Source: JADKHR01 sp041917295 (GTDB lineage: Bacteria; Elusimicrobiota; Elusimicrobia; FEN-1173). From it: 23,353 nucleotides of DNA. Shown here piece after piece: positions 13,827-21,465 of the stretch (the first letter of the stretch is position 1; each line of letters starts with the position of its first letter). Under the pieces are notes generated by a model that saw only the letters and a list, made by a program, of their open reading frames with translations, was not told the DNA's origin and searched no databases. The DNA is taken from contig JAYRXX010000015.1 of the NCBI GenBank assembly GCA_041917295.1, positions 1-23,353 on the forward strand, read 5' to 3'. The translations under genes and the position numbers were made by a program.

Positions 13827-15310
13827 GGTTTGTCAGCGAGTATTTTGTCCCGAACCAGTTGACCCGACAACACCACCATCGGCATTCCCCCGCCCGGGTT
13901 GACGCTCCCCCCGACAAAATACAGGTTTTTGTAGTGGGCGCTCCGTTGCGGGGCCTTAAAGCCCAGGTTCTTTTTCCGGTCGGAAACGACGCCGTAAATG
14001 GACCCTTTGTTGGAGTAGTAGCGGCGTTGAATGTCCACAGGCGTCCAGGAATCTTCCGTGACAATGTGTTTGCGCAGGTCCGTGAGGCCCATTCGCTCCA
14101 GCTTGAATAACAGCCGTTCCCGCAGGGCGGCGTAGTCGGCCGGGGTGAACGGATTCGTGTCTTGCAAATGCGGAATATGGGGCAAAACTTTGATCACTTC
14201 GCACCCGGCGGGGGCTTGGGTGGGGTCGGACTTGCAGGGCGCCACGAGATAAATCGTGGGGTCTTGGGAAAGTTTCTTGTCGTGGAACAAGGTGTTGAAA
14301 TGTTTTCGCGCGTTCTCGGCGTAGAAAAAGTTGTGGTGCGCCAACTGGGGGTAAAGACGGTTCACCCCCAGGTGCAACACAAGGCCCGAACAGGCCGGTT
14401 CGAACTTGTCGTATTTTTTAACCAGCGACGGGGGTTCCTTGAACAGGTCGCGGTAGACGGGGATCACTTCCATGTTAGACACAAAAATGTCCGCGACCGC
14501 CCGCCGGTTGTCCCCCAACAAAAGGGCCGACAGCCGCCCGTTCGATCGGTCGGCGCCCACCACTTCGCTGTTGTAATAGATCTTTCCACCCAACTCATTC
14601 AAAAGCCGTTCCAATCCCCGCGCCAGTCCGTAAAGGCCTCCCTTCACGTACCACAACCCATACCCAAACTGAATGTGGGGCATCAGATTCAACAACGCCG
14701 GAGAATCATAAGGCGACGATCCCACGTATTTGATGAAATAGTTGAGCGCGTCCACCAGTTTTTCGTTTTTGACAAACCGGCGGACACCGCCGTCCAACGT
14801 GCGAAACACATCAAAACCGGCCAGGCTTCGGAGCGGGCCATAAAATCGCACCAGTTCCCAGAACGTGTCGAGGCCTTTGGCGAAATAGCCCTCTTCGGTG
14901 ATTCGCGTCAATTGCCGTGAATAATTAAGAAAATCCCAAAACCCGTCGGTGTCCCCCCCCGGAATCTTTTTTAGTTCTTCTTCCATCCGCCGCATGTCGG
15001 GCGTGAAATCAAACACCGTGCCGTCTTCAAAAAAGTTGCGCCAATGGGGAATGACTTCTTGGAACTGGACGTAATCTTCCATGCGTTTGCCGGCCCGGTC
15101 AAAAAGCGTTCTGAAAATGTGCGGCATGGTGAGAATCGAAGGGCCCAGGTCAAACGTGAAACCGTCTTTTTCCAGGATGTTCAATTTCCCGCCGGCCCGT
15201 TCGTTTTTCTCATAAACATCGACTGAAAATCCTTCGGTCGCGAGTGAGATCGCCGCGGACAGTCCACCCAACCCAGCGCCAATCACGGCCACTTTTTTGT
15301 TATTGTCCAC
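13823..15310 (-). CDS. crtP: CrtP-like diapocarotenoid terminal oxygenase
   Basis: A 495-residue FAD-dependent enzyme of the phytoene-desaturase superfamily. The FAD dinucleotide motif is VAVIGAGLGGLSAA (8-21), and the C-terminal FAD motif reads YFVGGSVNPGGGMPMVVLSGQ in parts. The internal sequence follows staphylococcal CrtP very closely rather than CrtN: FIKYVGSSPYD, SNMEVIPVY, LYPQLAHHNFFYAENA, QDPTIYLV, IKVLPHIPHLQD, GLTDLRKHI, GAIYGVV-like GSIYGVVSDRKKNLGFK. CrtP oxidises the terminal methyl group of 4,4'-diaponeurosporene to the aldehyde. The start is GTG at 15310 with AGGAGG five bases upstream; it overlaps the aldH end by 11 bases. This gene makes the C30-xanthophyll reading strong. 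Confidence 0.92.
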   Translation of the reverse strand: MDNNKKVAVIGAGLGGLSAAISLATEGFSVDVYEKNERAGGKLNILEKDGFTFDLGPSILTMPHIFRTLFDRAGKRMEDYVQFQEVIPHWRNFFEDGTVFDFTPDMRRMEEELKKIPGGDTDGFWDFLNYSRQLTRITEEGYFAKGLDTFWELVRFYGPLRSLAGFDVFRTLDGGVRRFVKNEKLVDALNYFIKYVGSSPYDSPALLNLMPHIQFGYGLWYVKGGLYGLARGLERLLNELGGKIYYNSEVVGADRSNGRLSALLLGDNRRAVADIFVSNMEVIPVYRDLFKEPPSLVKKYDKFEPACSGLVLHLGVNRLYPQLAHHNFFYAENARKHFNTLFHDKKLSQDPTIYLVAPCKSDPTQAPAGCEVIKVLPHIPHLQDTNPFTPADYAALRERLLFKLERMGLTDLRKHIVTEDSWTPVDIQRRYYSNKGSIYGVVSDRKKNLGFKAPQRSAHYKNLYFVGGSVNPGGGMPMVVLSGQLVRDKILADKP

Positions 15311-16811
15311 GTGATCCTCCTTTCTTCTTTTGTGCCTGTCGAAAAGCGCGCATGAAGCCCCACAAACCTTTTAATTTGGCCAACAGGGGTATCTTTAAAA
15401 ACGACATGTGTAGATAGATCCTTAAATTTTCGTAAACGGCACGACTGTAGGGGAACCAGTTCAGTTCCCGGGGGGCTGTGCCGCGATTAACCATAACCGA
15501 TTTTTCATAGGTAAACGCCCTCAGACCTTCAGGGCCGTGGTAACGGCCAAACCCGCTCTGCTTGATTCCGCCAAAGGGCAGGTGGGGGTTGCCGATATTT
15601 TTTAACACGTCGTTGACCACACAATTGCCCACCGCCAACCGAGAGGCCACCCGGCGGCCCCGTTGCAGGTCTCGGGTCCAGACCGAGGCGTTAAGGCCGA
15701 ACGGCGAATCGTTGGCCAAAGCGACAGCTTCTTCTTCCGTCTTAAAAGACATCACCGGCAAGACAGGACCAAACGTTTCTTCGCCCATGACGGCCATGGT
15801 GTGGTTGGTGTTCGTCAAAACAACGGGGCTCATCAAGGGGCCACGGGCCCACCGTTCGGTCCGCAACCGAGCGCCCTTTTGCAGGGCGTCGTCGATGTGG
15901 CGGTTAATGATCTCCGCCTGGCGGGGATTGGTGAGCGGGCCCATGTCGTCTTCCATGGTCGTGCCAATTTTTAATGCGGTTGTTCGTGCCACGAGGGCGG
16001 CGACAAACTTGTCGTGCAAGTTTTCGTGCACATAAAGCCGTTCGGTCGAAACGCACACTTGCCCGGCATTGCAAAATGCGCCGTAAACGGCGCCCTCCAC
16101 CGCGCGTTCAAAAGGCGCGTCCTCGAACACGATCATCGGATCTTTACCGCCCAGCTCGAGGATCACAGGAATTAAATGGGTCGCCGCGGAGGCCATGACC
16201 TTTTTGCCGGTTTCAACACCGCCGGTAAGAAACAGCAGATCCGGTTTTTCGTCGATCAGCCGTTGCCCTGTCTGGCCTTCCCCCGGGACGACCGCCACCG
16301 CGTCTTTTGGAAAACCTGCCCGACGAAAAAGGCTTTCGATCGTTTCTCCCACTGCGGTGGACAACTCCGAGGGTTTCAAGATCACGGCGTTTCCCGCGGC
16401 CAGGGCTGTGGCCATGGGGACCAGCGACAATTGAAACGGAAAATTCCAGGGAGAAAGAATGAGCACCCAGCCCCAGGGATGTCGTTCCACGTAAGAAGCG
16501 CTGTGACGGTAGGAAAAAGGCGTGGACCGCTTTTCGGGCGAGAGAACCCGGTTGAGATTATGTTCTAAATATCGGAGGTTTTCGACCGAAGGAATGAGTT
16601 CCGTCATCACCGCTTCCACAGGCGGTTTTCCGGTGACCGTGTTTAAACAGCCGGCCAACATGTCCATTTCGTCAACGATGAGGTTGCGCAACCGACCAAG
16701 ACAGTCGGCCCGTTCTTGGAACGTCGATCGGGCCCAGGATGCCCCGGCGCGCCGGGCCCGTTCGGCTTGATTTTTGATCGGGACCGCGGAAAGGTCGCCG
16801 ACGGAGTCCAT
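15300..16811 (-). CDS. aldH: Carotenoid-aldehyde dehydrogenase (AldH-like)
   Basis: A 503-residue NAD(P)-dependent aldehyde dehydrogenase with PWNFP (121-125), general base Glu219 in LELGGK, and nucleophile Cys253 in NAGQVCVSTER. The C-terminal tail (about 455-503) is hydrophobic then basic (IYLHMSFLKIPLLAKLKGLWGF...KKKGG), a plausible membrane tether, as in fatty-aldehyde dehydrogenases. In staphyloxanthin synthesis AldH oxidises 4,4'-diaponeurosporenal to the acid, but in S. aureus that gene is unlinked to crtOPQMN; here it sits between crtN and crtP. The start ATG overlaps the crtN stop (TAATG), with an AAGG site. Longer upstream frames lie within crtN. The substrate is inferred from context. 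Confidence 0.9.
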   Translation of the reverse strand: MDSVGDLSAVPIKNQAERARRAGASWARSTFQERADCLGRLRNLIVDEMDMLAGCLNTVTGKPPVEAVMTELIPSVENLRYLEHNLNRVLSPEKRSTPFSYRHSASYVERHPWGWVLILSPWNFPFQLSLVPMATALAAGNAVILKPSELSTAVGETIESLFRRAGFPKDAVAVVPGEGQTGQRLIDEKPDLLFLTGGVETGKKVMASAATHLIPVILELGGKDPMIVFEDAPFERAVEGAVYGAFCNAGQVCVSTERLYVHENLHDKFVAALVARTTALKIGTTMEDDMGPLTNPRQAEIINRHIDDALQKGARLRTERWARGPLMSPVVLTNTNHTMAVMGEETFGPVLPVMSFKTEEEAVALANDSPFGLNASVWTRDLQRGRRVASRLAVGNCVVNDVLKNIGNPHLPFGGIKQSGFGRYHGPEGLRAFTYEKSVMVNRGTAPRELNWFPYSRAVYENLRIYLHMSFLKIPLLAKLKGLWGFMRAFRQAQKKKGGSRGQ

Positions 16812-18346
16812 TACGCCTTCGCGGGAAGTGACGGAACCGGCGGAAACGGCACCCCGTGTTTCTTGCAAATGAGGTTGGAAGATATCCGCGCGGATTCGTA
16901 AATGGTCGGCAAACCACTCCCCGGATGGGTGCCGCCACCAACCAGGTAACAATGGTCCAGTTCTTCAAATTTGTTGCGGGGCCGCAAATACAATAGCTGC
17001 GAAAAGGTGTGGGCCAAATTGAACGTGGCTCCCTGATAAATGAGTCCGTCTTTTTCCCAGTTAAGCGGCGTGATCACCCGTTCCACGCGAATGCGGCTAC
17101 GCAAATCTTTGATGCCGGTCCGTTCCACCACCAAGTTCATCACGTGGTTTTTAAAAGTTTCTTTTTCAGCGGCCCAATCCACCGAACCCGATTGGTTCGG
17201 CACGGGAACCAAGATATACAGCGCCGATTTTCCCTCCGGCGCGAGGGTGGGGTCTGTTACCGAGGCATTTTGAATGTAAAACGAGATGTCTTTGGAAAGC
17301 ACCTTGCGCGTGGAAATGTCGTGCAGGTTCGACTTGTAGTCTTTGGCGAAATAGATGGTGTGGTGGTCCAGGGGCACCTTGCCATCCACGCCTAGGTAAA
17401 TCATGAACGTGGAACAGGAATACTTTTTTTGGGCCAACTTTTTTGGCGAGTATTTTTTAACTTTCCCCTCCGGAACCAAATGGGACATGGCGTGGGCAAA
17501 GTCGGCGTTGATAATCACTTCATCGGCCATCACCGTTTCGCCGGATTGCAGTCGAACGCCCGTCACCCGCCGGCCGTCCAGAACCAACGATTGGACCGGC
17601 GTCGAAAGATGAATTTTTCCCCCCTGTTCTTCCACCACCCGGGCCATTGCCGCGGATATTTGGTTAAGCCCCCCCATTACGTGTTCGACCCCGTAGGCGT
17701 GTTCGATGTAGGGCAACATGGTAAAAAGAGCCGGACATTCCCAAGGCGACATGCCCAAATATTTTGCTTGAAAGGTGAACGATAGTTTCAGTTTTTCCGG
17801 TCTGAAATAACGGCCCAGGTTTTCAAATAACGATCGGCCCACCCCCAGGGCGGGCACGGCTTTCAACAGATCCAGTGACAGAAAAGTTCCGAGGCTGGAG
17901 TAATCCCGTTGGATGCAGGGATAGAGCTTTTCATACCGTTCCCCTTCTTCCTTCAGAAACCGATCGAAGCCCGGTTCACAGCCGGGAAACACCCGGCCGA
18001 TTTCTCGACGCATGGTTCCGTGGTCAGACGAGACCGCCACCTCCCGATCTTCAAATTTCAAACGGTAAAGGGGATCCAGCTTTTTAAACGTCAAATACTT
18101 TTCAACGTCGCGGCCCGCTTCCTGGAACATTTCCGCCAGGATGAACCGCATCATTAAAAACGTGGGCCCCGTATCGAACGTAAACCCTTCCGCCCGAATG
18201 GGTGCGTTTCGGCCGCCGACCACGGATTTGGCTTCGTAAACGGAAACGTCAAAACCCCGTTTGGCCAGAATCATGGCGCTGGTCAGACCGCCGGGACCAG
18301 CGCCGATGATGACGATTTTTTTTGGTGAGGAAGTCGAGGTGGACAC
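16811..18346 (-). CDS. crtN: CrtN-like diapophytoene/phytoene desaturase
   Basis: A 511-residue CrtI/CrtN-type FAD-dependent carotenoid desaturase. The FAD motif IVIIGAGPGGLTSA is at 11-24, with substrate-domain motifs GFTFDTGPTFLMM, FQAKYLGMSPWECPALFTMLPYIEHAYGV and YSCSTFMIYLGVDG. The C-terminal motif YLVGGGTHPGSGLPTIYESA closes it. It introduces conjugated double bonds into a colourless C30 (or C40) precursor. The sequence alone does not separate C30 from C40 use; the CrtP, CrtQ and CrtO neighbours favour C30. The start is GTG at 18346 with GGAGGT six bases upstream. It is the first gene of the operon, 113 bp downstream of tRNA-Val with no clear promoter between, so read-through from the tRNA promoter is possible. 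Confidence 0.88.
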   Translation of the reverse strand: MSTSTSSPKKIVIIGAGPGGLTSAMILAKRGFDVSVYEAKSVVGGRNAPIRAEGFTFDTGPTFLMMRFILAEMFQEAGRDVEKYLTFKKLDPLYRLKFEDREVAVSSDHGTMRREIGRVFPGCEPGFDRFLKEEGERYEKLYPCIQRDYSSLGTFLSLDLLKAVPALGVGRSLFENLGRYFRPEKLKLSFTFQAKYLGMSPWECPALFTMLPYIEHAYGVEHVMGGLNQISAAMARVVEEQGGKIHLSTPVQSLVLDGRRVTGVRLQSGETVMADEVIINADFAHAMSHLVPEGKVKKYSPKKLAQKKYSCSTFMIYLGVDGKVPLDHHTIYFAKDYKSNLHDISTRKVLSKDISFYIQNASVTDPTLAPEGKSALYILVPVPNQSGSVDWAAEKETFKNHVMNLVVERTGIKDLRSRIRVERVITPLNWEKDGLIYQGATFNLAHTFSQLLYLRPRNKFEELDHCYLVGGGTHPGSGLPTIYESARISSNLICKKHGVPFPPVPSLPAKA

Positions 18347-18367
18347 AAATTACCTCCCTGTATGAAA

Positions 18368-18529
<162 letters not shown>

Positions 18530-18531
<2 letters not shown>

Positions 18532-18565
18532 ATCGGGACTTCGGGTGCTCTGCACCCGCCGATGG
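18530..18565. repeat. Nested hairpin abutting the tRNA-Val 5' end
   Basis: The outer arms CCATCGG (18530-18536) and CCGATGG (18559-18565) enclose inner arms CGGGTGC/GCACCCG with a three-base loop. In the tRNA transcript the outer stem includes the first two tRNA bases, so it is a structured 5' leader next to the RNase P site. Confidence 0.6.
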
Positions 18566-18622
18566 TCCTCGAGCCCTGCGAGAGGGCCAAGGGCCAAACA
18601 TCGAGTTCTTCGTTTTTCGCGT

Positions 18623-18689
18623 GCCCCGCTAGAATCATGCGGGGCGTGTGTGCTCGGTCGGTCCAGTGGGTCCGACCTCCGCGCACACG
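18623..18689. repeat. Two strong adjacent hairpins downstream of the MBL gene
   Basis: GCCCCGC/GCGGGGC around nine bases (18623-18645). Beside it, at 18645-18689, a long stem has a nine-pair outer part (CGTGTGTGC/GCGCACACG, one G-U wobble on the plus strand) and an inner stem GGTCGG/CCGACC. No T-run follows on the minus strand, so factor-independent termination is unsure; RNA processing or 3'-end protection is an alternative. Confidence 0.55.
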
Positions 18690-19358
18690 TCAATAACCCA
18701 CCATTTTTAAAAAATCAGGCAGACGGTGAACCGTCAAAAAGCGGTTTCTTTTTTTTTCTTCCCCCAAAGTGGCTTTTGTGCCGGAAGAGGAATAATTGTG
18801 CCCGGGGTACAGTGTCGTGGTCGAGGGGAGTTGGCCGATCACGCGGTTTAAACTGTCAAACATGTCGCTGGGGTTGGACCCCGGCAGATCGCACCGGCCG
18901 CACGTGCCTAAAAACAACGTGTCGCCGGACAACAACTGTTCGTTGACCAGAAAACATTGGGATCCCGGCGTGTGGCCCGGCGTGTGCAGGAACGTGATCG
19001 ACGTGTTGCCCATCGTCAGTTTGTCGCCCGATTTGACCGGTTTCACCTGGTCGCGCGGCAAGTCCAGATACAACCCCCGCGGCGCCCCTTTGTCCAAATA
19101 GTCCAGTTCTTTGGGATGCACGTAGATGGGCACATTTCGTTTGGCCAACAATTCTTCCACGGCGTTGCAATGATCAAAATGGCCGTGGGTGATTAAGGCC
19201 CCTTCAACGGTGTATCCGTCTTTCTCCGCTTCGGACCAGGCTCGGTCCAGTTCCCAGGCGGGGTCCACAATGACACATTTTTTGACGTCCGTGTCCCCCA
19301 CCAAATAAACAAAATTTTCCATGGGCCCCAACGGAAGTTGTCTCAAATAGAGGCTCAT
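18690..19358 (-). CDS. Metallo-beta-lactamase-fold hydrolase, glyoxalase II-like
   Basis: A 222-residue MBL-fold hydrolase. The full binuclear metal set is visible: H58, H60, D62 and H63 in THGHFDH, H129 in HTPGHTPGS, D146 in SGDTLF and H187 in PGHNY. The loop GTCGRCDLPGSNPSDMFDSL and the short C-terminus (RNRFL) place it with small glyoxalase II-like hydrolases that cleave thioesters such as S-lactoylglutathione or a related low-molecular-weight thiol adduct; the exact substrate is unknown. It is cytosolic (no signal peptide). The ATG overlaps the HAD gene stop (ATGA), so translation is coupled. Confidence 0.9.
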   Translation of the reverse strand: MSLYLRQLPLGPMENFVYLVGDTDVKKCVIVDPAWELDRAWSEAEKDGYTVEGALITHGHFDHCNAVEELLAKRNVPIYVHPKELDYLDKGAPRGLYLDLPRDQVKPVKSGDKLTMGNTSITFLHTPGHTPGSQCFLVNEQLLSGDTLFLGTCGRCDLPGSNPSDMFDSLNRVIGQLPSTTTLYPGHNYSSSGTKATLGEEKKRNRFLTVHRLPDFLKMVGY

Positions 19359-19954
19359 GACAAAATACCCGCTTGAATAAACAATTTTTCGAGAGGGACA
19401 TTGCCGGTATAGCGAATTCCTCGAATACCATGTCGACGAGAAGCTTGTATAAAATCCGCCCGATCGTCCACATAAACGATGTTTTCAAACCGGTACCCCG
19501 TTTTTTTGGGCAACATTTGATAAACGCTTGAATGAGGTTTCATGGCTTTTAAGCGATGGGAACCCCATTTCCAGCGGGCGCATTTCAGGGCCGGATACGT
19601 GCGAAACAGGTAGGCCCAATGGATATCGCTGGTGTTCGATAACAAAGCCGTGTCGTGCGTTTCGGACAGATTTTTCAGCAGTCGAAGATTTTCAGATATC
19701 GGTGTAAAAATGTCTCGAAACGCTTCCGCAAATTGCCCGTAAGCCATTCGAAACGTTCCGGCCTGTTTGAAAAATTCGCGTCCTGTAATCTTCCCCTTTT
19801 CGAGGGCCACCCCTAAGGGGCTTTCCCACATGGCTCGTGCCAAAACAGCGCCCGAGCCCGGATCCACACGGTCAAAATTCGCCCGGGCCCGATCCATGCT
19901 GAACCGCAACAGCACATTTCCGATATCAAACACGATCATGCGTTTGGGTTTCAT
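19355..19954 (-). CDS. HAD-superfamily phosphatase-like hydrolase
   Basis: A 199-residue HAD-IA-type protein. Motif I is FDIGNVLL with nucleophile Asp10; the second Asp of the usual DxD is Gly, as in YihX-type phosphatases. Motif II is LLSNTSD (S106-N107), motif III K139 in KAMKPHSSVY, and motif IV the acidic VDDR (D163, D164). It probably dephosphorylates a sugar phosphate or other small metabolite. The start ATG at 19954 has no ribosome site, and an extended -10 box (TGGTATAAT) ends 8 bases upstream, so the mRNA is likely leaderless. It forms a two-gene operon with the MBL hydrolase. Confidence 0.87.
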   Translation of the reverse strand: MKPKRMIVFDIGNVLLRFSMDRARANFDRVDPGSGAVLARAMWESPLGVALEKGKITGREFFKQAGTFRMAYGQFAEAFRDIFTPISENLRLLKNLSETHDTALLSNTSDIHWAYLFRTYPALKCARWKWGSHRLKAMKPHSSVYQMLPKKTGYRFENIVYVDDRADFIQASRRHGIRGIRYTGNVPLEKLFIQAGILS

Positions 19955-19962
19955 TGAAGGTC

Positions 19963-19971
19963 ATTATACCA
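19963..19971 (-). promoter_or_regulatory. Extended -10 promoter, HAD-MBL operon
   Basis: A perfect TATAAT (19963-19968) is preceded by TG with one base between, on the minus strand. The expected start lies one to two bases before the HAD ATG, giving a leaderless or near-leaderless message. The -35 (TTTACC) is weak, as is usual for extended -10 promoters. Confidence 0.65.
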
Positions 19972-19982
19972 TTCCCTGGATT

Positions 19983-19991
19983 TGGTAAAAT
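19983..19991 (+). promoter_or_regulatory. Extended -10 promoter, ubiA-ubiX-ubiD operon
   Basis: TGGTAAAAT on the plus strand, with TAAAAT at 19986-19991, ends 10 bases before the ubiA ATG at 20002. The predicted leader is only about 3-4 nt and no Shine-Dalgarno is present. It lies 12 bp from the divergent extended -10, so the two polymerases would compete. Confidence 0.5.
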
Positions 19992-20001
19992 ACTCGTCGA
20001 T

Positions 20002-20892
20002 ATGAAACCCTCCGAAAATCAAAGAGGTCCCCAAAATCGTTGGGGCCGCTTTAAAAACTATGCCCGGTTTTTAAAACTGGAGCACACTCTTTTTTCTTTG
20101 CCGCTCCTTTTTGCCGGGAGCCTCTTGGCTCAGGGGGGGTGGCCCTCGTGGCGTGTAATCGGGCTTGTCCTTGTGGCGGGAACAGGCGGGCGCACGGTGG
20201 CGTTAGCGCTTAACCGCCTGATCGATCGGCACATTGACGCTAAAAACCCGCGCACGGCCAACCGAGAATTGGTAACCGGCGCGCTCCATTTCTTTGACGC
20301 TATTTTTATCGGCCTTCTTGGCCTGTCGGTTTATTTGTGGGCGGCGGCGTCCCTGAACTGGTTCTGTTTGCTGTGGAGCTGGGTGCCCGTTTTGCTTTTT
20401 GTGGTTTACCCTCTCCTAAAACGGTTTACATGGCTATGCCATTTTGGATTGGGGGTCACCTGGTCCATGGTTCCCCTGGCGGGTTGGTTCGCCGTGCGGC
20501 CGGGGTTTGAAGGCAGTTGGCCGGCATGGGTGTTGGCGCTGTTTAGCTTATTTTGGACCGCTGGGTTCGACATCATTTACGCCACCATGGACGAGGATTT
20601 TGACCGTCGCCACGGGCTCTTTTCTCTGCCCGCGCGGTTCGGCCGCCTGTCGGCTTTAAAAGTCTCCGCGGCCACTCACTTTTTGTCGTTCCTTTTTTTG
20701 GCGGGGCTGTTTTTTTCCACCCTGTCGGGTGTGAAAGCCGCCTATTTGTGCCTCATTGCGGGTGTGTTGTTGTTATTGGAACATATGGTCGTGGATCACA
20801 TCGACTTGGCGTTTTTTAAGATCAACGTGGTCACCGGGTTTGTTGTGTTTGCCATGGTTCTTATGGGTGTTTCGGGGTTTAAAGGAGGATAA
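20002..20892 (+). CDS. ubiA: UbiA-family prenyltransferase (probably menaquinone, MqnP-like)
   Basis: A 296-residue integral membrane prenyltransferase with about eight to nine helices. The first Asp-rich motif is NRLIDRHIDAKNPRTANREL (N71, D75, D79) and the second DIIYATMDEDFD (D190, D197, D201); these bind Mg-pyrophosphate of the prenyl donor. It attaches a polyprenyl chain to an aromatic acid. The ATG at 20002 is chosen over an in-frame TTG at 19954, which would overlap the divergent gene. The run ubiA, ubiX, ubiD without ubiquinone genes suggests the futalosine menaquinone route (MqnP plus decarboxylase), though a ubiquinone-type role cannot be excluded. Its stop overlaps the ubiX ribosome site (AAAGGAGGATAA). 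Confidence 0.87.
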   Translation: MKPSENQRGPQNRWGRFKNYARFLKLEHTLFSLPLLFAGSLLAQGGWPSWRVIGLVLVAGTGGRTVALALNRLIDRHIDAKNPRTANRELVTGALHFFDAIFIGLLGLSVYLWAAASLNWFCLLWSWVPVLLFVVYPLLKRFTWLCHFGLGVTWSMVPLAGWFAVRPGFEGSWPAWVLALFSLFWTAGFDIIYATMDEDFDRRHGLFSLPARFGRLSALKVSAATHFLSFLFLAGLFFSTLSGVKAAYLCLIAGVLLLLEHMVVDHIDLAFFKINVVTGFVVFAMVLMGVSGFKGG

Positions 20893-20893
20893 C

Positions 20894-21445
20894 ATGCGTA
20901 TTGTGCTTGGCATAACAGGAGCGTCCGGATCCATCTTCGCCGTGGAATTTCTACGGCGGCTGGGAGAAGTTGAGTCCTATTTGATTCTTTCACGGTGGGG
21001 CAAATCGGTCCTTCACCAAGAAACCGGATTGACACCGGAAAGTTTGGCCACATTCACCAAGCGCATATTTGCTAACGACGATTTAAACGCTCCCTTGGCT
21101 TCCGGGTCGAACCCCTTCGATGCGTTCATCGTGTTGCCTTGCTCGGTGTCTACCTTGGGCAAAATAGCCCATGGGATCGGCGATAACCTGATTACGCGGT
21201 GCGCCGCGGTGGCCCTTAAAGAGCGACGTAAACTGATCATCTGTTTACGGGAAACGCCTCTCTCCACCATTGATCTGGAAAACGCCCACAAACTTTCCAT
21301 GGCCGGCGCGATTATTATGCCCGTGTGTCCGCCGTTTTATCAGAAACCCCAATCGTTGCCGGACTTGATCAATGGATTCGTGGATAAGGTCCGAGGCGCT
21401 GTTGGATTGCCAATCGAAGCGGGTTGGCGCGCTAAGGATATGTGA
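20894..21445 (+). CDS. ubiX: UbiX flavin prenyltransferase
   Basis: A 183-residue flavoprotein. It prenylates reduced FMN with dimethylallyl phosphate to make prenyl-FMN, the cofactor of UbiD decarboxylases. Signatures are GITGASGSIFAVEFLRRL at the N-terminus, VLPCSVSTLGKIAHGIGDNLI in the middle, CLRETPLSTIDLENAHKLSMAGA and MPVCPPFY near the C-terminus. The start ATG at 20894 has AGGAGG five bases upstream; longer frames run into ubiA. One base separates it from the ubiA stop. It is placed right before the UbiD-like gene it would serve. Confidence 0.95.
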   Translation: MRIVLGITGASGSIFAVEFLRRLGEVESYLILSRWGKSVLHQETGLTPESLATFTKRIFANDDLNAPLASGSNPFDAFIVLPCSVSTLGKIAHGIGDNLITRCAAVALKERRKLIICLRETPLSTIDLENAHKLSMAGAIIMPVCPPFYQKPQSLPDLINGFVDKVRGAVGLPIEAGWRAKDM

Positions 21446-21465
21446 TCGGCTAGGGACCCGAAAAA

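Noticed and set aside
16812..16952. Longer N-terminus for the aldehyde dehydrogenase
   Set aside because: It overlaps crtN and lacks ALDH sequence; the ATG at 16811 overlaps the crtN stop in the usual way.
12262..18346. A genomic island integrated at tRNA-Val carrying the crt operon
   Set aside because: The tail duplication spans only 86 bp; no second tail copy beyond crtO, no integrase and no island boundary were seen.
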